64,000 bases of DNA, taken from contig JBCFYV010000012.1 in NCBI GenBank assembly GCA_039000515.1, positions 31,798,821-31,862,820 of the forward strand, read 5' to 3'. A program made the position numbers and the translations under genes. The notes under the pieces are model-generated. The model saw only the letters and a program-made list of their open reading frames with translations. It searched no databases and was not told where the DNA came from. Numbering within the stretch: the stretch's first letter is position 1; each line of letters opens with the position of its first letter. Origin of the DNA: Timema cristinae (Eukaryota > Arthropoda > Insecta > Phasmatodea > Timematidae). Shown piece after piece: positions 1 through 10,453 of the stretch.

Positions 1-107
1 TTATTTAGGTAATAAAACGCACTAACGGCTGAGCTAAGGTGTCAGAATTAACCTGGCCAACTAACCATACAAGCACCAACACAAGAATTCTTGTATTAGG
101 CCTACTA

Positions 108-341
108 TTTTTAGCACCTCACCCCACTACCCGTTCTGGTTTACGCATATTATATACTAATTACACTAATGTGTTAGGGTCGAGGAAGATTGATTTCAGA
201 GGTAGTGTGTTCGTATGTTCGTGGAGGGAAAGTGAACAACTTTTTATAAACAACTCAGTGCATTAGATGGGGATTTGAACCCCGATATCCCCTTCATCGG
301 CGGTCGAGTCTATTGCGAGAGTGACGCCTTAACCAAGCGGT
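108..341 (-). repeat. SINE family B copy (tRNA-headed, diverged)
   Basis: Read on the minus strand it has a tRNA-like head with a B-box-like motif (complement of tttgaaccccgat), a central body related to 'cctaaatggttttccactc', and the shared 3' tail 'cccgaacgggtagtaagacg' in mutated form. It lacks the (AAT)n end and both boxes are decayed. Family B is defined from the intact copy at 32023-32286. Confidence 0.7.
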
Positions 342-528
342 CAGCAACCTTTTTGATATCGTAGACCATATGGGTTTAAAAACAAATTTGGTGGGCCAGT
401 TTGAAAAAAATATCGAGCAAATACTTAAACTTTATATTTCTCATTAGTAACTAACACAATATTGTTTGTTTGCTAAATCTTTTGTGGGTCAGATAAAATC
501 AGTCGGCGGGCCTTAGTTTGCCGACCTC
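342..528. mobile_element. Short hAT-like non-autonomous element
   Basis: The edges are inverted relatives: 'ggtcagcaacctttttgat' on the left and the complement of 'ggccttagtttgccgacc' on the right, both of the 'GGTCGGCAAACT' type common at hAT ends. It is about 190 bp with no coding capacity. I could not find a convincing 8-bp target duplication, so the boundaries are approximate. Confidence 0.45.
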
Positions 529-1738
529 TACCTCGAACCATTCATCCACCAAAGAGGGTTTCTTGTTAAAAAGAATATCACAACATACAAGTAATTATAT
601 TATTTTAGCCATTACCTCATACCATGCGTGGCTCTGCTAGACAGCGATTATAAACTGCCCAATGACCGCTCAGACATTAATTCAAGATATAAGGTGATGT
701 CATGGTTTTATTCTCAAACCTGACGCTACCCCGGCTTTATCGTTGGCTACATCGGGCTGTTTTTGAAAAACAAGAAGTTTTGCTGAGGAAATATCATAGT
801 TTGGAATAGAATCAACTTGACACTAACCATGTTGGTGGCTATATGGTATAAGGCATCATTCTCGCAATATATTAAAACGATATTGATGTTGGATGGGCGC
901 CGATTGAAGCGATTTTGAATTTATTGCTAATGATGCCACGCGATTGGGAGCCAATTATAGCGATATTGAAATTGTATATTGATATTTGACCCGCGATACG
1001 GCGCTAGTAAAGATTATACGAATTTATAACAAGATATTGCTCTGTGATTGAGCAGTATCTATAACGATATTGAGTTTTATGATGATGACGACACGAGTAT
1101 GCCTTACTGCGCACTTGCACACGGTTATGTGATCTGAGTATATTTGATACTTACAATTATGAAATTAGAAAGTGTGTTGATGTTTCACACGTTTAATTTA
1201 ACAGATTACTTCGTCGCTACTGAATATATGATATTAAATTATATGATTTACGGATTGTTTTTCTGTGTAGTGTTATATTATTTGTAGATTTGTGTTACTG
1301 CTGCTAAATGTATTACCGGCACTGTCGAGATTTGTTACCGACACGGTGAATAACTGTATTTGATATTTTACCGAGTTCTCTATGGATTCATACGCACACA
1401 CTGCTTATATATGACCTACCTCTTGCCTCTTGGATCCCTTGTCACCAGTGTTAAAATTAACTAATAGAAAGACTCCTGGCGACAGGTGTTGTGAAAGCTG
1501 GCTTCCTATTGGCTAGAGGGAGAGAGCGAGTCACAAGATTTCGCTAAATATTATGGAGTTGATATTTTAAAGAAAAAATAAAGTTTATGGTGCAATACAT
1601 TGAAATTACTTCTGAAAAGCGCGTGACTCTCCCTGAATGAAGTATTAAAAGGATATTTTATATACAGTATATCAAAGAAAAAAACACTTCATCCATTATT
1701 TTTTTAATATATGAGAGGGGTCCAAAACAGTATCATTA
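529..1738. other. AT-rich spacer, no gene seen
   Basis: No credible coding frame. Around 870-1080 a loosely repeated 'gcgatattga'-like word occurs several times, which suggests an old subterminal-repeat transposon fragment, but no ends could be paired. Confidence 0.5.
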
Positions 1739-1935
1739 CAATATCCGATGACGGGGAGATCGGGGTTTAAATCCCAGTCGAGTGTACTGAGGGGGTTGTT
1801 TCCTAAATGGTTTTCCACTCTTCTTCCACGAAAATGCGGATACACTTCCTCTCAATTCAACCTTAATCATCCCTAACACAGTAACGTAATTAGTACATAG
1901 GTATATGGCCCGAACGGGTAGTAGGAAGTGGTAGT
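1739..1935 (+). repeat. SINE family B copy, 5' truncated
   Basis: Begins inside the tRNA-like head ('gacggggagatcgggg'), then the body 'tttcctaaatggttttccac', 'aaatgcggatacacttcctc' and the tail 'cccgaacgggtagtagg'. The A-box part of the head is missing. Confidence 0.8.
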
Positions 1936-2016
1936 TAAAAAAACAACTTGCCATTATGTTTCAAATAATGCTACCATCCAAGCAGGTTTTTATTTTTCTA
2001 TGGCGTCAACCTGATT

Positions 2017-2240
2017 GTTTTTGTGGTAAAGTGCTTGCCTCAGGACCCGATGTACATGGGTTCAAACCCAGTCGAGGGCGACAGATTTTTCTTTCGCTCT
2101 AAAAATGTGAAGCCTCTCTTCCAATATGTTTTACGACGCTAATCTGGTGGTTGCTCTAGTCCGCAGGCCTTCCCATCATAGAAAGGTTCAGTTGTGTGGT
2201 CGCATGCGGCTCGATGAGTTGGGACACAGATAAAACAAAA
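2017..2240 (+). repeat. SINE family C copy, partial
   Basis: tRNA-like head with 'gtaaagtgcttgcctcagg' and the B-box 'gggttcaaacccagtcgag', followed by a body matching the full-length family C copy at 9983-10400 ('gattttt...aaaaatgtg'). Truncated at the 3' side. Confidence 0.65.
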
Positions 2241-2902
2241 TTACTCATAGAAAAATACAGCGAAAAAAAGTATTTTATGGGATTTGAGGGACCCGAATTA
2301 CAAATACAGTCGGAAAAAGGTCAAGATTTGGGAATAACTAATTGACCTTTAAATTTGATTGCTCGGCAAAAGTGGTCAAATACAAAGTGAACAATTTTAG
2401 AGTAACCTTTTGCAGATACAGAAATAATAAGTCCGGATCAGCTGTGAGAATGAGTTGGTGCACTATATACCACTGTACTTTCTTCTGTACCAACATCTCT
2501 ATACAAAATGACTCGAAAATTGAATAAATTTGTTGCACTAGGTGTAAATTGGTCGGCAGCAAGCTGCTTGTGAACCAGGGTGGCAACATAATATGTATAT
2601 TATTCAGAATGCAACTTATGAGTTAGGCAATCTTGGAGGAGGGGAATAACATTCTGACATTTAGTGAAAAGGGTGCATGTCACTAAAAAGTTGAGAACCA
2701 CTGTGCTAGGCTGTTTGCTTATCTTCTCCAGACAATCTCCCCTATCACGTCTTCATACTAATAATACATTTGGTCTCTAAAGAGCATTAATTATAATTTT
2801 AAAAAGTTTCTCATTTTTTTGCACCCATAGTTCACTCCTAGGACCTTACTTATTCACTTATATGTAATTTTCATGGATTATTAACAAATAAATATAAAAA
2901 AA
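2241..2902. other. Spacer with one hAT-type terminus
   Basis: No gene. At 2682-2702 the sequence 'aaaaagttgagaaccactg' is the typical right end of hAT MITEs (complement CAGTGGTTCTCAACTTTTT). The matching left end was not identified. Confidence 0.4.
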
Positions 2903-3140
2903 GTGACCTGGCGGTCTAGGGGTAAGGTGTCAGACTTCTGTGCTGGCGGCCGGGGTTCAATCCTCGGTCCCGGCACAGATTTATCTGATTACCAAACCCT
3001 TCCTTCACCTCTGACAAGACATCTTGTGAATGTGGGGAATGCCAGGCCTCCACCGTGGTTCGGATTCCACGTTAAACTGTAGGTCCTTCATTTCATCTCA
3101 CAATCACCCTACCATTACACATTAGCGTAAGTGCGTATAA
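2903..3140 (+). repeat. SINE family A copy, 5' part (split by a DNA transposon)
   Basis: Starts 'gtgacctggcggtctagg' with the A-box-like 'ggtctaggggtaagg' and B-box 'ggttcaatcctc', then the family A body up to 'gtgcgtataa'. The next bases expected in the family, 'cccgaacgggtagtaagacg', are absent here and resume at 4588. The SINE is therefore split by the element at 3141-4584, with TAA repeated at 3138-3140 and 4585-4587. Confidence 0.85.
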
Positions 3141-3251
3141 GGGTACGGCCAGACTGAGCGCGCGAGCGAGCGAGCGAGCGCGCGAGCGACTAAAATATAA
3201 AATAGAACACATTGGTTGTAATGGGGGGTGGCCACACTGGAGCGAGCGACT

Positions 3252-3305
3252 GAGCGCGCGCGCTTGAAAGATAGAACTGGTTCTATTTTTCAAGCGCGCG
3301 CGCTC
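3252..3305. repeat. Near-perfect GC-rich hairpin
   Basis: Two 26-bp arms (3252-3277, 3280-3305) with a 2-bp spacer and one mismatch. The outer half of each arm is alternating GC. It lies in the left subterminal part of the Harbinger-like element. Confidence 0.9.
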
Positions 3306-3449
3306 GACCCGGTACAGTCTAGTTTACAGGCGCTAGGCAATATTATTGTATGTTGGTTCATTGAGTGCTGGGGAAACTTCTCATTTTGACATGATATTTG
3401 ACTTTTTTCTATCAGTGATAGGTTTAACACACTTGCTATTAATGGCCCG

Positions 3450-3714
3450 GTGACCTGGCGGTCTAGGGGTAAGGAGTCAGACTTCTGTGCTGGAGGTCTG
3501 GGGCTCAATCCTCGGTCCCAGCACAGATTTATCTGATTACCAAACCCTTCCTTCACCTCTGGCAAGACATCTTGTGAATGTGGGGAAAGCCAGGCCTCCA
3601 CCGTGGTTCGGATTCCACGTTAAACTGTAGGTCCTTCATTTCATCTCACAATCACCCTACCATTACACATTAGCGTAAGTGCATATAACCCGAACGGGAA
3701 GTAAGATGCGGTGC

Positions 3715-3752
<38 letters not shown>
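3450..3752 (+). repeat. SINE family A copy, full length
   Basis: Complete copy with head 'gtgacctggcggtctagg', B-box-like 'gggctcaatcctcgg', body, tail 'cccgaacgggaagtaag' and (AAT)n to about 3751. Nested inside the 3141-4584 element, so it inserted later. Confidence 0.9.
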
Positions 3753-3924
3753 GCCTAATTTAATTGGTAAGACCATAAATAATATAATGTATATATGTAA
3801 ACCCGATATGTTAAAATACTTCAATATTATAATCAAAGTAGGCCTTTACAAATAAGAATCACCATTAGTTTGGAGAGAGTATGAAAAAACCACAACAATA
3901 AATAAGTTTTAAAAATCACCTTCA

Positions 3925-4012
3925 GTTCACTGAGCCAAGATTCGAACCTTTGCCTCCTAGTCAAAAGTTATCGAGTGCAACGCACCATTCTGCCACTGGT
4001 GCGGCAAATCTG
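3925..4012 (-). repeat. tRNA-like SINE head relic
   Basis: On the minus strand this resembles a tRNA with a B-box-like 'ggttcgaatctt' and a 'gtggcagaatgg' A-box-like region. It lacks a paired acceptor stem, so it is read as SINE debris and not a functional tRNA. Confidence 0.4.
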
Positions 4013-4176
4013 ATTTTAAAACACTTCAGTACAGTACCATACGCATTTCTCAATTTATTAATTGGATGCACTTCTACTTTTTTCTTTTTTATAAATACAC
4101 AATATTTTCTGTAAGAATTTTCGAGGAGCAGAGATGTACTAAGTGTGTTTGACAGAGACATCTTCTCTAACTAGGG

Positions 4177-4465
4177 GGGAGGGGGGGGGGCGGTGACCTA
4201 GTGGTCTAGGGGTAAGGTGTCAGACTTCTGTGCTGGCAGCCGGGGTTCAATCCTCGATCCCGGCACAGATTTATCTTATTTCCAAACCCTTCCTTCACCT
4301 CTGACAAGACATCTTGTGAATGTAGGGAATGCCAGGCCACCACCGTGGTTCGGATTCCATGTTAAACTGTAGGTCCTTCATTTCATCTCACAATAACCCT
4401 ACCATTACACATTAGCGTAAGTGCGTATAACCCGAACGGGTAGTAAGACGTGGTGCTAATAATAA
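4177..4465 (+). repeat. SINE family A copy with 11-bp target duplication
   Basis: Flanked by 'tctaactaggg' at 4166-4176 and 4466-4476. Contains a G-rich 5' run, then head 'gtgacctagtggtctagg', full body, tail and short AAT end. The duplication shows a recent retroposition event inside the Harbinger-like element. Confidence 0.92.
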
Positions 4466-4587
4466 TCTAACTAGGGTCCGCTAATTACGCGCTCGCTCGC
4501 TCGCGCGCTCGCCAGTTTGGCCACCCAGTCGCTTGCGCGCTCGCTTGCGCGCTCGCTCGCACGCTTGGCAGTCTGGCCGAACCCTAA

Positions 4588-4610
4588 CCCGAACGGGCAG
4601 TAAGACGCGG

Positions 4611-4672
<62 letters not shown>
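4588..4672 (+). repeat. 3' tail of the split SINE A (2903-3140)
   Basis: Resumes with 'cccgaacgggcagtaagacg' and ends in a long (AAT)n. Adjoining TAA at 4585-4587 pairs with TAA at 3138-3140. Confidence 0.8.
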
Positions 4673-5094
4673 CTTCAATAAATAAATAAATAGTTGGCCA
4701 ACATTTTGTTTGATTGTGTTTAAATGTAAGCCTTTTGTCTCACTCTTCTGTCTGAAAAACATGCCGAGTAAAAAGTGTAATATATCAGCGCTGGAAATCC
4801 CAACTTGACTCGGCGCGCCGTGAAGGGTAGACCAATGCATTAATTTTGTATTATTTTTTTGGTGCAATATATTTGTTGGTTCAAGGTGTATACCAATAAT
4901 TACATCTAAGTAAATTCCTTGGACATTTCAAGCGCATTTAAATCAAATTCCTTGAAGCCTTGGTCTGAAAAATTTGTATTTAGGCCTAACTTTTTGGTGA
5001 CTTTATTTAGATAGCTAATGTGTCTTTTCACACAGGTCACTTTATAGCCATAGAGTGACGATTACAGTTATTATAATTAAGTGTTACATCTTTC

Positions 5095-5535
5095 GACAGG
5101 TTCGTTGACTTGTCCAAATGGAATCCTTCACCATGTTCTATTAGCAGCTTCCTTTCTTACGACCTTAAACTTCATCCTCTTTCCTTGTTTGAGGGGATCA
5201 ATCGGTTGCATGCATGATCTTCCTGGTCCCCTTCACCCTTACATCTTGCCTTCTGTGACATCATTCAATACGCCTTTTCTAGAGTTCTTTCTTCTTAGCG
5301 TAACCTGAATAATGGTTCACTTTTCACTTAATATTCTTATGAGTTCTTAATGAGTCACCCAATCTGCCCACTTCATCATCTTTATACTCCTACAATACCA
5401 CATCTCAAAGACTTACAAATATTTATTTTCCTTTTTACCTTGGGGTCCATATCTCAAATCTAACAAAGCGATGCTGCACATGTAATAGTTCACCAGTTTC
5501 TTCCTCATCTCCAACTCCAGTTTGTTAGTCACTAG
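5095..5535 (-). pseudogene. LINE reverse-transcriptase C-terminal fragment
   Basis: Minus-strand frames, broken by stops and frameshifts, contain in order 'KKLVNYYMCSIAL', 'FEMWYCRSIKMMKWADWVTH' and 'RGPGRSCMQPID'. These match the usual C-terminal signature of arthropod non-LTR polyproteins (FEMWCYRRMLKIxWxDxVTN ... EGKxxGKRGRGRP). The endonuclease and catalytic RT motifs are absent. The fragment is old and non-functional; the clade cannot be fixed from this part. Confidence 0.65.
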
Positions 5536-5728
5536 CATCTTTTTCTTGTTGAAAGCAGCCTCAGCTATTGTCAATTATTTATAAATAAGTATTTCAAAGT
5601 GTCAGTGAAATATTGTATTAAGTAAGTCAATACTCAGTATGAGTAGATTCCAAAAGTTCTAGGCGGTCTTGTATTGAACATGTAATGTTATACGTATAGA
5701 TTTATAGACGATTTAACCATTTTAATAC

Positions 5729-6470
5729 AAGAATCAAATAGCCGAAGCTATTATTTATGCTTTTGATTGAGGAATTTTCCATCAAGATATCATATTCTGA
5801 AAATTTACACCTGGACACGGGAAAAAAACCCGGGACCTTTGGCTTAGTACGTCAATTCTCTAACCACTGAGCTATCCAGGAATCGTCCCGTGCCCAGGAT
5901 CATTCTTCACTCATATTTTAAGGCAGAGTCTATGATGGACGTGCGGAAATCATCGGTTACAAATGTGTGATTTGTTAAGATCACGAGCTATCAGATAACG
6001 CAGCCACCTTCGACACGGAGTTGGCGTCATGCTGCCACTTGTATAATTATTATAATTGTAAGGGATCGCATATTTAAGAATAAAATAGCCGAAGCTATCG
6101 TCAGACTATGATATTTTGATGGAGAATTCCTCAATAAAAAGCATAAATAATAGCTTCAGCTATTTGATTCTTAAATATGCGATCCCTTACAATTATAATA
6201 ACTGTACAAGTGGCAGCATGAAGCCAACTCCGAGTCGAAGGTGGCTGCTTTATCTGATAGCTCGTTATATTAGAAATCACACATTTGTAACCGATGATTT
6301 CCGCACGTCCATCATAGACTCTGCTTTAAAATATGAGTGAAGAATGACCCTGGTCACGGGGCGATTCCTGGATATCTCAGTGGTTAGAGCATTGGCGTAC
6401 TAGGCCAAAGGTTCCGGGTTCGATTTCCGTGTCCAGGTGTCATTTTTCAATTTTAAGAATATTCTAATAC
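5729..6470. repeat. Large foldback built from two inverted tRNA-headed SINE copies
   Basis: Arms at about 5798-6096 and 6148-6455 are inverted copies of each other at roughly 95% by eye. Each ends outward in a tRNA-like head; the right arm reads 'ctcagtggttagagca' (A box) and 'gggttcgatttcc' (B box). The loop (6097-6147) is itself an inverted copy of about 5745-5797, just outside the left arm, so a third copy of the inner segment exists. Confidence 0.85.
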
Positions 6471-7983
6471 AAGTTAATCGCCACCAATTGTCTCTCTTGT
6501 GTAAGCTTTCACTCAACTGCGGGTGTTTCCTGTGTCTCGATTTAACAGTGGCGTATCTAGAGAGAGGTAGGTGGGAGTTACCAAGGTGCCACACTTATTA
6601 GCAATATTAGCAACAATAATTTATAAGTTTCAGTAAAAAAAAAAACCTATTTTGTTTTTATTATTTTGTAACTGATATTATGTAAGAATTCAACCAAATT
6701 TTAAAGGACAGATTTCAAAGGGTCCCAATTTTTTATTTTTTGCCCTGGTTGCCATTCACCCCCATCAACCCTAATTTCATCTCTGGGCTCGAACACAGAC
6801 TCTATGGCACCCAACATAAAGCTAAGACACGGAAATCCTATGAGACACAAAATTAGTGTCCAGCCCCATGGGAAAGTTTCAATTTACTACAGTACTAGTT
6901 TAGTTGCATCGACACAAGAGTGACTTGAAAGTGGCCCGTGTGGAAGGAGCCTTAGTCACTGTACAATAACTCACTGAAAATACTCACATTTGGTTGTAGT
7001 CCACGCACAATAAAATGAAGCGGTTATAACAATCTTAGAGATCGTACTTGAAACTGTGCCAAATTAGAGACACTAGGTTGAAACACGAGGGATATAGTAG
7101 TTAAGTTATAAATATGGCAAGAAAGATTTACAAGTTACTGTATGATGTATTTACGTCATATCCACGATCTTGGCATTGAAAAATTAAGCGTAACAACAAG
7201 CCACGAGTCAACAAACCATTTATATGGTAACTTGCTCACATACGTAATTTTGTTTAATGCTGTGATGAACATACTATTTCTAAACATATTATATCAACAC
7301 ACGACTTACAAATGAGACTATTTTAAGATAGTACGCAACAATACACACACTGCCCTCGTGTCCTAGAGCGCACCGACATTTTCGTTCTAAGGAGTGTAGG
7401 GATATAAATATTAAAACCTCTCGAGAAAATTTAATTTTTTTTTTAACGAAATGAGGATAAATACAAAACTTCAACAAATATTTCAGGATGGGGTTTGAAC
7501 CATAAAACATGCCCTCGCTTATTAGCGTTTAGATATCTTCCAAATGGGTGGAAGGACAAATCCGTATAAAACTCCGTGGCGTCAACCCGCAATCGAGCCC
7601 TACCGACCAAGTGGCCGCCGTCTATTGGCGAAGATAGTGCCAACTTCTGTGGATATAGGGTGTCATGTAGTCAGCACAACGAACTCTCCAGGCGTTACTC
7701 TCAGTTTTCTAGATCATATCCACTACTTTTTCATTTTGGTAGCTCCTCATTTGTCCGCACGAGGCTGAGTAGGCCCCGTTCTAGACCCGATGCGTCAAAA
7801 AAAAAAAATCTGGAAGCGCAGGGGGTCGAACCCCGGACCTCTGTACCTGTAGACAAGAACTTTGACCACTAGAAAGACGAGCCTGTGTAAAAATAATAAA
7901 TATTAGTATCAGAAATAATCGAGACAAGATCCACTCGCCTTGTGGTCGATCACTTTAACCACATGTCCGACACCTTAAAGCTC
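6471..7983. other. AT-rich spacer, no gene seen
   Basis: No frame resembles a known protein. Near 7810-7880 there is a minus-strand tRNA-like relic ('ggggtcgaaccccggacc' complement). Open frames at 7289-7872 are short and overlap this relic. Confidence 0.5.
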
Positions 7984-8480
7984 GATTCACACGTTCGCTG
8001 AAAATAGAGAGCAGAATCTGCTTGGTTGGCGCTGTATGTTGACCCATCATGCATTGCAACGCCAACTTAAAACAGTTGATCACCAACATATTTTATGTTC
8101 TAGTATATAAACATATATTTTAGATCATTTCCCAATGAATGTTTTCAAGTTCTAACTTTGTGTCGTGGCACCAATACATCGATAAACACGCTTTCACATT
8201 AATGGATTATTTCAGATCTTCTCACAAAGGCCAACGAAGTTGTGTGCTAGCTTCTGGCATGCGTTGTCAAATGCGCATGCGCATTGATTTGAAATGGTTA
8301 GTTTTGAGATTTGATTGTTCTCCCATGCCGAACACCTCGGGAAGAGCGGGCGAAGTAGAGAATAGTTTAACTATAGCAGAACAGCTCGCACCGATTAAGC
8401 AGAAATCTTGTGATTGGCTTAGAACTCGTCACATGACCACGTTTCTGTTATGCGCTAGTTTTTCGGCGAACCTGTGAATC
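7984..8480. mobile_element. ~500-bp non-autonomous TIR element (related to 48111-48668)
   Basis: Left end 'gattcacacgttcgctgaaa' and complement of right end 'gattcacaggttcgccgaaa' are 20-bp inverted repeats with two mismatches. Internal phrases such as 'gttttgagatttgattgt' recur near 48483, so this is a dispersed family. No coding capacity: the 112-residue open frame at 8139-8477 runs into the TIR and is not protein-like. The superfamily is unknown. Confidence 0.65.
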
Positions 8481-8934
8481 CATTGTTAGCTCAGTCGGTA
8501 CCACGTCCATTTTGTAAACTAAAGTTCTCAGGCGTTGCCAACAAATAAGATTTAGTCAGTGGAATAAGAGCTTTACGTTTCACAGTAATGAGCTAATGGT
8601 CAGGCGATGATAAGCAGGGTTTTTCTGTCGCTTCACAACCCTTCTTAAAGGGATGGTAACTAATAACTCATGTTTGAATCAACGTGCTTAAGTCTTCAGT
8701 TCAATTTATCTTCTATCCAAATACCTACTACCTTAAGCTTTCAGTTAAATGTCCCAAATTAACAAATATTCCAGTATTTTTACTAGATTTTGCAAAATTC
8801 CTGTTTCCCAGTTTTTTAGAAACAACAAATTGCCTGTATTTTCTCGGCTTTCCAGGTGCGTGGCAAACCTGAACCAGTTCTCCGGACGTAATTTCATTAA
8901 TGTGAAAAGGGAAGCCCAAGCTTCGCCAATAGTA

Positions 8935-9020
8935 AATATTTCTGATGGGCCAGGAATCAAACTCGGGATCCTTGACTCAATAGACATATGCGCTACCGAT
9001 TGAGCTAAAGTGTCGGATCC
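8935..9020 (-). repeat. SINE family D head (tRNA-like)
   Basis: Minus strand carries an A-box-like 'tagctcaatcggtagcgc' and a B-box-like 'gagtttgattcctgg', followed by 'ccatcagaaatatttac'. Same head type as 62388-62580. Confidence 0.55.
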
Positions 9021-9104
9021 CTGACAAAGTTGACCATTAATTTAATAAAGGGAGATTGAATTTTAAATTATTTATCTTTCGCACCACGACTTGGCTATCT
9101 GCAT

Positions 9105-9248
9105 GTTTATATTAATTGGGTCAGGATGAGTAAGGTAGAATTTAGAGGGAATATACCCCCATTTGTGTATAGATTGTGTGGTAAACAATTTAAGGAAAAC
9201 CACCCTCTGTACACCTGGCCTAGATTCGAAGCCCTAGCCTCTCCACGA
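9105..9248 (-). repeat. SINE family B fragment
   Basis: Contains complements of the family B body ('gtagaatttagagggaatat', 'ggaaaaccaccctctgtac') and a decayed B-box region. Confidence 0.65.
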
Positions 9249-9261
9249 CCAACAAACCAGA

Positions 9262-9544
9262 TGGTCTAGGGGTAAGGTGTCGGACTTCTATGCTGGCGGC
9301 CGGGGTTCGATCCTCGGTCCCGGCACAGATTTATCTGATTTCCAAACCCTTCCTACACCTCTGACAAGACATCTTGTGAATGTGTGGAATGCCAGGTCGC
9401 CACCGTGGTTCGGATTCCACGTTAAACTGTAGGTCCTTCATTTCATCTCACAATCACCCTACCATTACACATTAGCTTAAGTGCGTATAACCCGAACGGG
9501 TAGTAAGACGCGGTGCTAATAATAATAGTAATAATAATAATAAT
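9262..9544 (+). repeat. SINE family A copy with 11-bp target duplication
   Basis: Flanked by 'aacaaaccaga' at 9251-9261 and 9545-9555. The head is shortened by about 10 bp ('tggtctaggggtaagg'), with B box 'ggttcgatcctcgg', body, tail 'cccgaacgggtagtaagacg' and AAT repeats. Confidence 0.93.
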
Positions 9545-9982
9545 AACAAACCAGACTAGATGAACTTGACTATTAGCCAACGCACCCACCAAGGCGGTTT
9601 ATAAAGAGACATGAACGGGATGTGTTTTAACAATCATCTCCAATAATCTTTATAATTTTAAAAACTATTCAATCACACTCTCTTAAACACGTTGAAATTA
9701 GCTCACCAAGAAAAGAATGTGCGTCACACTCGTGAATTTCCAATCATGCCTGGATCCCTCGGTCTAAGCGGCGGTTTTACCCAACACCGCGATCAACAAC
9801 AGTCTGGGTCTATTTCTGCCCCGTCTCGTCTCAGCTGGTACATGTGAGGAATATGGGGCACAGCTAGACCCCGCGGGTGTCTGTCATACCGCCACACGGT
9901 CTAAGCGGTAAAGATAAACCATTCCTATCTCCTTGCCATACCTAAAAGCAACCATTCAATTTATATGGCATAGCTAAGAAGT

Positions 9983-10400
9983 GTCGACCTCGGTGGGCTT
10001 TGGGTAAAGATCTTGCCTCAGGACCCATAGCTCTTGGGTTCAAACCCAACCAGGGTTAAAGGATTTTCCTTGAGTGATAAAAATCCGTAGCACAACCTCC
10101 TTCAGAGGAAAACGTAATGCCGTCGATCCCATGTCGATTGTGGATTATAAAAGAATCCTGGAAGATTCGTTAAGTTACCTTTCTTGGCAGAAATGGTAGG
10201 CCCTTTTGAGCTCACTCATAGAAATTCAGTGTGGAAGGCAACGGGGGACCACCACACTTCCTAGACTCCCCTAAGACATGTTATTTTTACCAAATGGTGC
10301 AGGCAGCACTAACCATCCAAAGAGCTGAGTGCATGCCCAGCTCCGGATGGATAAAAACCCCATCAAACCAACCTTAGGGTTGTTTTTTAAGAAGAAGAAT
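9983..10400 (+). repeat. SINE family C, full-length copy with target duplication
   Basis: Flanked by 'ctaagaagt' at 9974-9982 and 10401-10409. tRNA-like head 'ctcggtgggctttgggtaaa' with B box 'gggttcaaacccaacc', a body of about 300 bp unrelated to families A and B, and an AAG-rich tail. This copy defines the family in this window. Confidence 0.85.
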
Positions 10401-10453
10401 CTAAGAAGTAGTTGCAGCAAGCAAATAGAGTATGGTTTATCTTTACGGCTCTA

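Larger units (their letters stand above)
3141..4584. mobile_element. Harbinger-like TIR element inserted in a SINE
   Basis: The left end 'gggtacggccagactg' and the complement of the right end 'gggttcggccagactg' form a 16-bp TIR with one mismatch. Inside each end lie GCGAGCG-rich stretches and a second shared motif, 'ggtggccacactgg' at about 3227 and its near-complement at about 4516. The 3-bp TAA flanks match the PIF/Harbinger target preference. No transposase is visible. Much of the interior is made of later SINEs (3450-3752, 4177-4465). Superfamily assignment is inference from the flanks and end style. Confidence 0.65.

Noticed and set aside
3227..3305. CpG-island promoter of a host gene
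   Set aside because: CpG density comes from the GCGAGCG repeats of a transposon end, with the matching set at 4480-4584.
4481..4867. 128-residue minus-strand frame with a poly-Tyr run
   Set aside because: Translation of the (AAT)n SINE tail and the GCGAGCG-rich transposon end.
8139..8477. 112-residue frame
   Set aside because: Lies entirely within a non-autonomous TIR element and runs into its terminal repeat.
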